Positions 63,263-64,000 of a DNA stretch of 64,000 nucleotides are shown here, one piece after another. The notes under the pieces are model-generated. The model did not search any database, was not told the DNA's origin, and saw only the letters and a program-made list of their open reading frames with translations. How positions within the stretch are numbered: the stretch's first letter is position 1; each line of letters opens with the position of its first letter. The position numbers were made by a program, and so were the translations under genes. Source of the stretch: Aquisalinus luteolus (GTDB lineage: Bacteria; Pseudomonadota; Alphaproteobacteria; Caulobacterales; Parvularculaceae); contig NZ_VCJR02000001.1 of the NCBI RefSeq assembly GCF_009712425.2, positions 1,554,001 through 1,618,000 on the forward strand, in the 5' to 3' direction.

Positions 63263-64000
63263 CTACCGCACCCGCGCCGGGGCCAGCACTACGGCGTTGG
63301 CGAGCAAGAGGTTCAGGCCGTTGAGATAGGCGCGGGTCGTCGGGCTCTGGGTGAAGCCGATGACGAGGCCGTCGCCCTGACGCTGCGCCATCACAAACGG
63401 CTTGTAGGCGAGCTGCGCGCGGTTCTCTTCCCACAGATAGCCGCTGAGCAGCATGTCGTCGGCCTGCGCGAAACGGAACACGTTCGTGCCGTCGCCATCG
63501 TTCAGCGGGCGGTAAATGTCGGCGCCGGTCACCAGCACGTTGGCGCCGTCATAGCCCGCCGCCAGCCAGTGATCGGTGTTGGCGACGGCGCGCAGGATGA
63601 CGCCCGGCACGTCCTCCGGCCGCTCCTGCGTGTTCCTGATCTGCGCCTCATAGGCTTCGTCGGAGTCGAGGATCGTGCCCGGGGCGCGGCTGCCTTCCGC
63701 GTCTTCCTTGCGCTTCTCTTCGTCCTCGGTTGCGGCATATTCCAGCTTGGTCGAGAGCAGGCCGTAATCCTCGCTCGCCAGCATGCTGACGCTGCCGGAG
63801 ATAGCAACGAGCACGCCGCCATTGCGCACAAAGGTCTTGATCGCATCGGCCCGGCCTATCTCACCGGCAAGGCCGCCATAATTGTCCGGCAGGATCAATA
63901 CATCGTACTCGGACAGATCGGCCCGCGCCAGGCTCGACGCCCTGATCGGCGTCACCGGCAGGCCGAGGTCGCGCTCCAGCACGAAGCGGGTGTTCCCGGC
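63263..64000 (-). CDS. C-terminal part of a large protein, probably M14 peptidase-like (partial)
   Basis: Open frame running off the window; the last 245 or so residues are seen. The region contains VLILPDNYGGLAGEIGRA, FVRNGGVLVAISGS and FVMAQRQGDGLVIGFTQSPT, a class I glutamine-amidotransferase-like fold found at the C-terminus of some M14-type zinc carboxypeptidases. The zinc-binding part is outside the window. The M14 link is from memory of the architecture and is uncertain. Confidence 0.5.
   Translation of the reverse strand, partial: AGNTRFVLERDLGLPVTPIRASSLARADLSEYDVLILPDNYGGLAGEIGRADAIKTFVRNGGVLVAISGSVSMLASEDYGLLSTKLEYAATEDEEKRKEDAEGSRAPGTILDSDEAYEAQIRNTQERPEDVPGVILRAVANTDHWLAAGYDGANVLVTGADIYRPLNDGDGTNVFRFAQADDMLLSGYLWEENRAQLAYKPFVMAQRQGDGLVIGFTQSPTTRAYLNGLNLLLANAVVLAPARVR

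Overview
The window is GC-rich, densely coded chromosomal DNA from an alphaproteobacterium. A Caulobacterales/Hyphomonadaceae- or Parvularculales-like bacterium fits best: prfA and prmC sit next to a DUF4167 gene, ispG sits next to rodZ, ubiG diverges from lysC beside ptsP, proS is the short alphaproteobacterial form, and GTTC-N7-GTTC LexA boxes are present. The species cannot be named from this evidence. There is no rRNA, CRISPR array, prophage or insertion sequence. About 60 genes and two tRNAs are supported.

Layout. 1-11.1 kb, all minus strand: dnaE, a 31-codon membrane-protein ORF behind a perfect LexA box, lolD and lolC, a DUF2254 membrane protein, a ribosomal S6 modification cluster (aspartoacylase-like hydrolase, rimK, zinc protease) and proS. 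11.3-14.5 kb: a zinc-acquisition locus with a Zur-like regulator, a TonB receptor with His-rich loops and a small exported His-containing protein, headed by a 17-bp palindrome. 14.6-20.5 kb: tRNA-Thr, a c-type cytochrome, a GNAT-nitrilase fusion, a run of small poorly known genes, an aldolase-class protein and nadK. 20.7-34.3 kb: a class A penicillin-binding protein with an unusual nuclease-like tail, a GMC oxidoreductase, proC, a YbjN protein, a secreted glycosidase-like protein, ubiK, creA, lgt, a MidA-type methyltransferase, pgeF, prs and DUF4167. 34.7-46.4 kb: putrescine synthesis (aguA, aguB), prmC-prfA, ispG, a RodZ-TonB fusion, ptsP, lysC, ubiG and an encapsulin-type ferritin. 46.7-57.8 kb: an unknown secreted protein, tig, tRNA-Leu, an acyltransferase, NAD(P)HX repair, glnB-glnA and several small envelope genes.

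57.9-62.6 kb: parE, followed immediately by an AT-rich restriction-modification island (HNH nuclease, vsr, dcm) that looks horizontally acquired. 62.6-63.3 kb is non-coding and full of inverted repeats. The window ends inside a gene for a large, probably M14-peptidase-like protein.

Most genes are housekeeping: replication, translation, lipoprotein export and maturation, peptidoglycan synthesis, nitrogen assimilation, isoprenoid, ubiquinone and lysine precursors. The most interesting signals are the SOS-controlled micro-protein upstream of dnaE, which resembles Caulobacter SidA in size, topology and control; the restriction island with its compact, possibly leaderless and LexA-overlapped promoter; the zinc locus; the orphan encapsulin-type ferritin; the domain fusions; and three repeats upstream of glnA.
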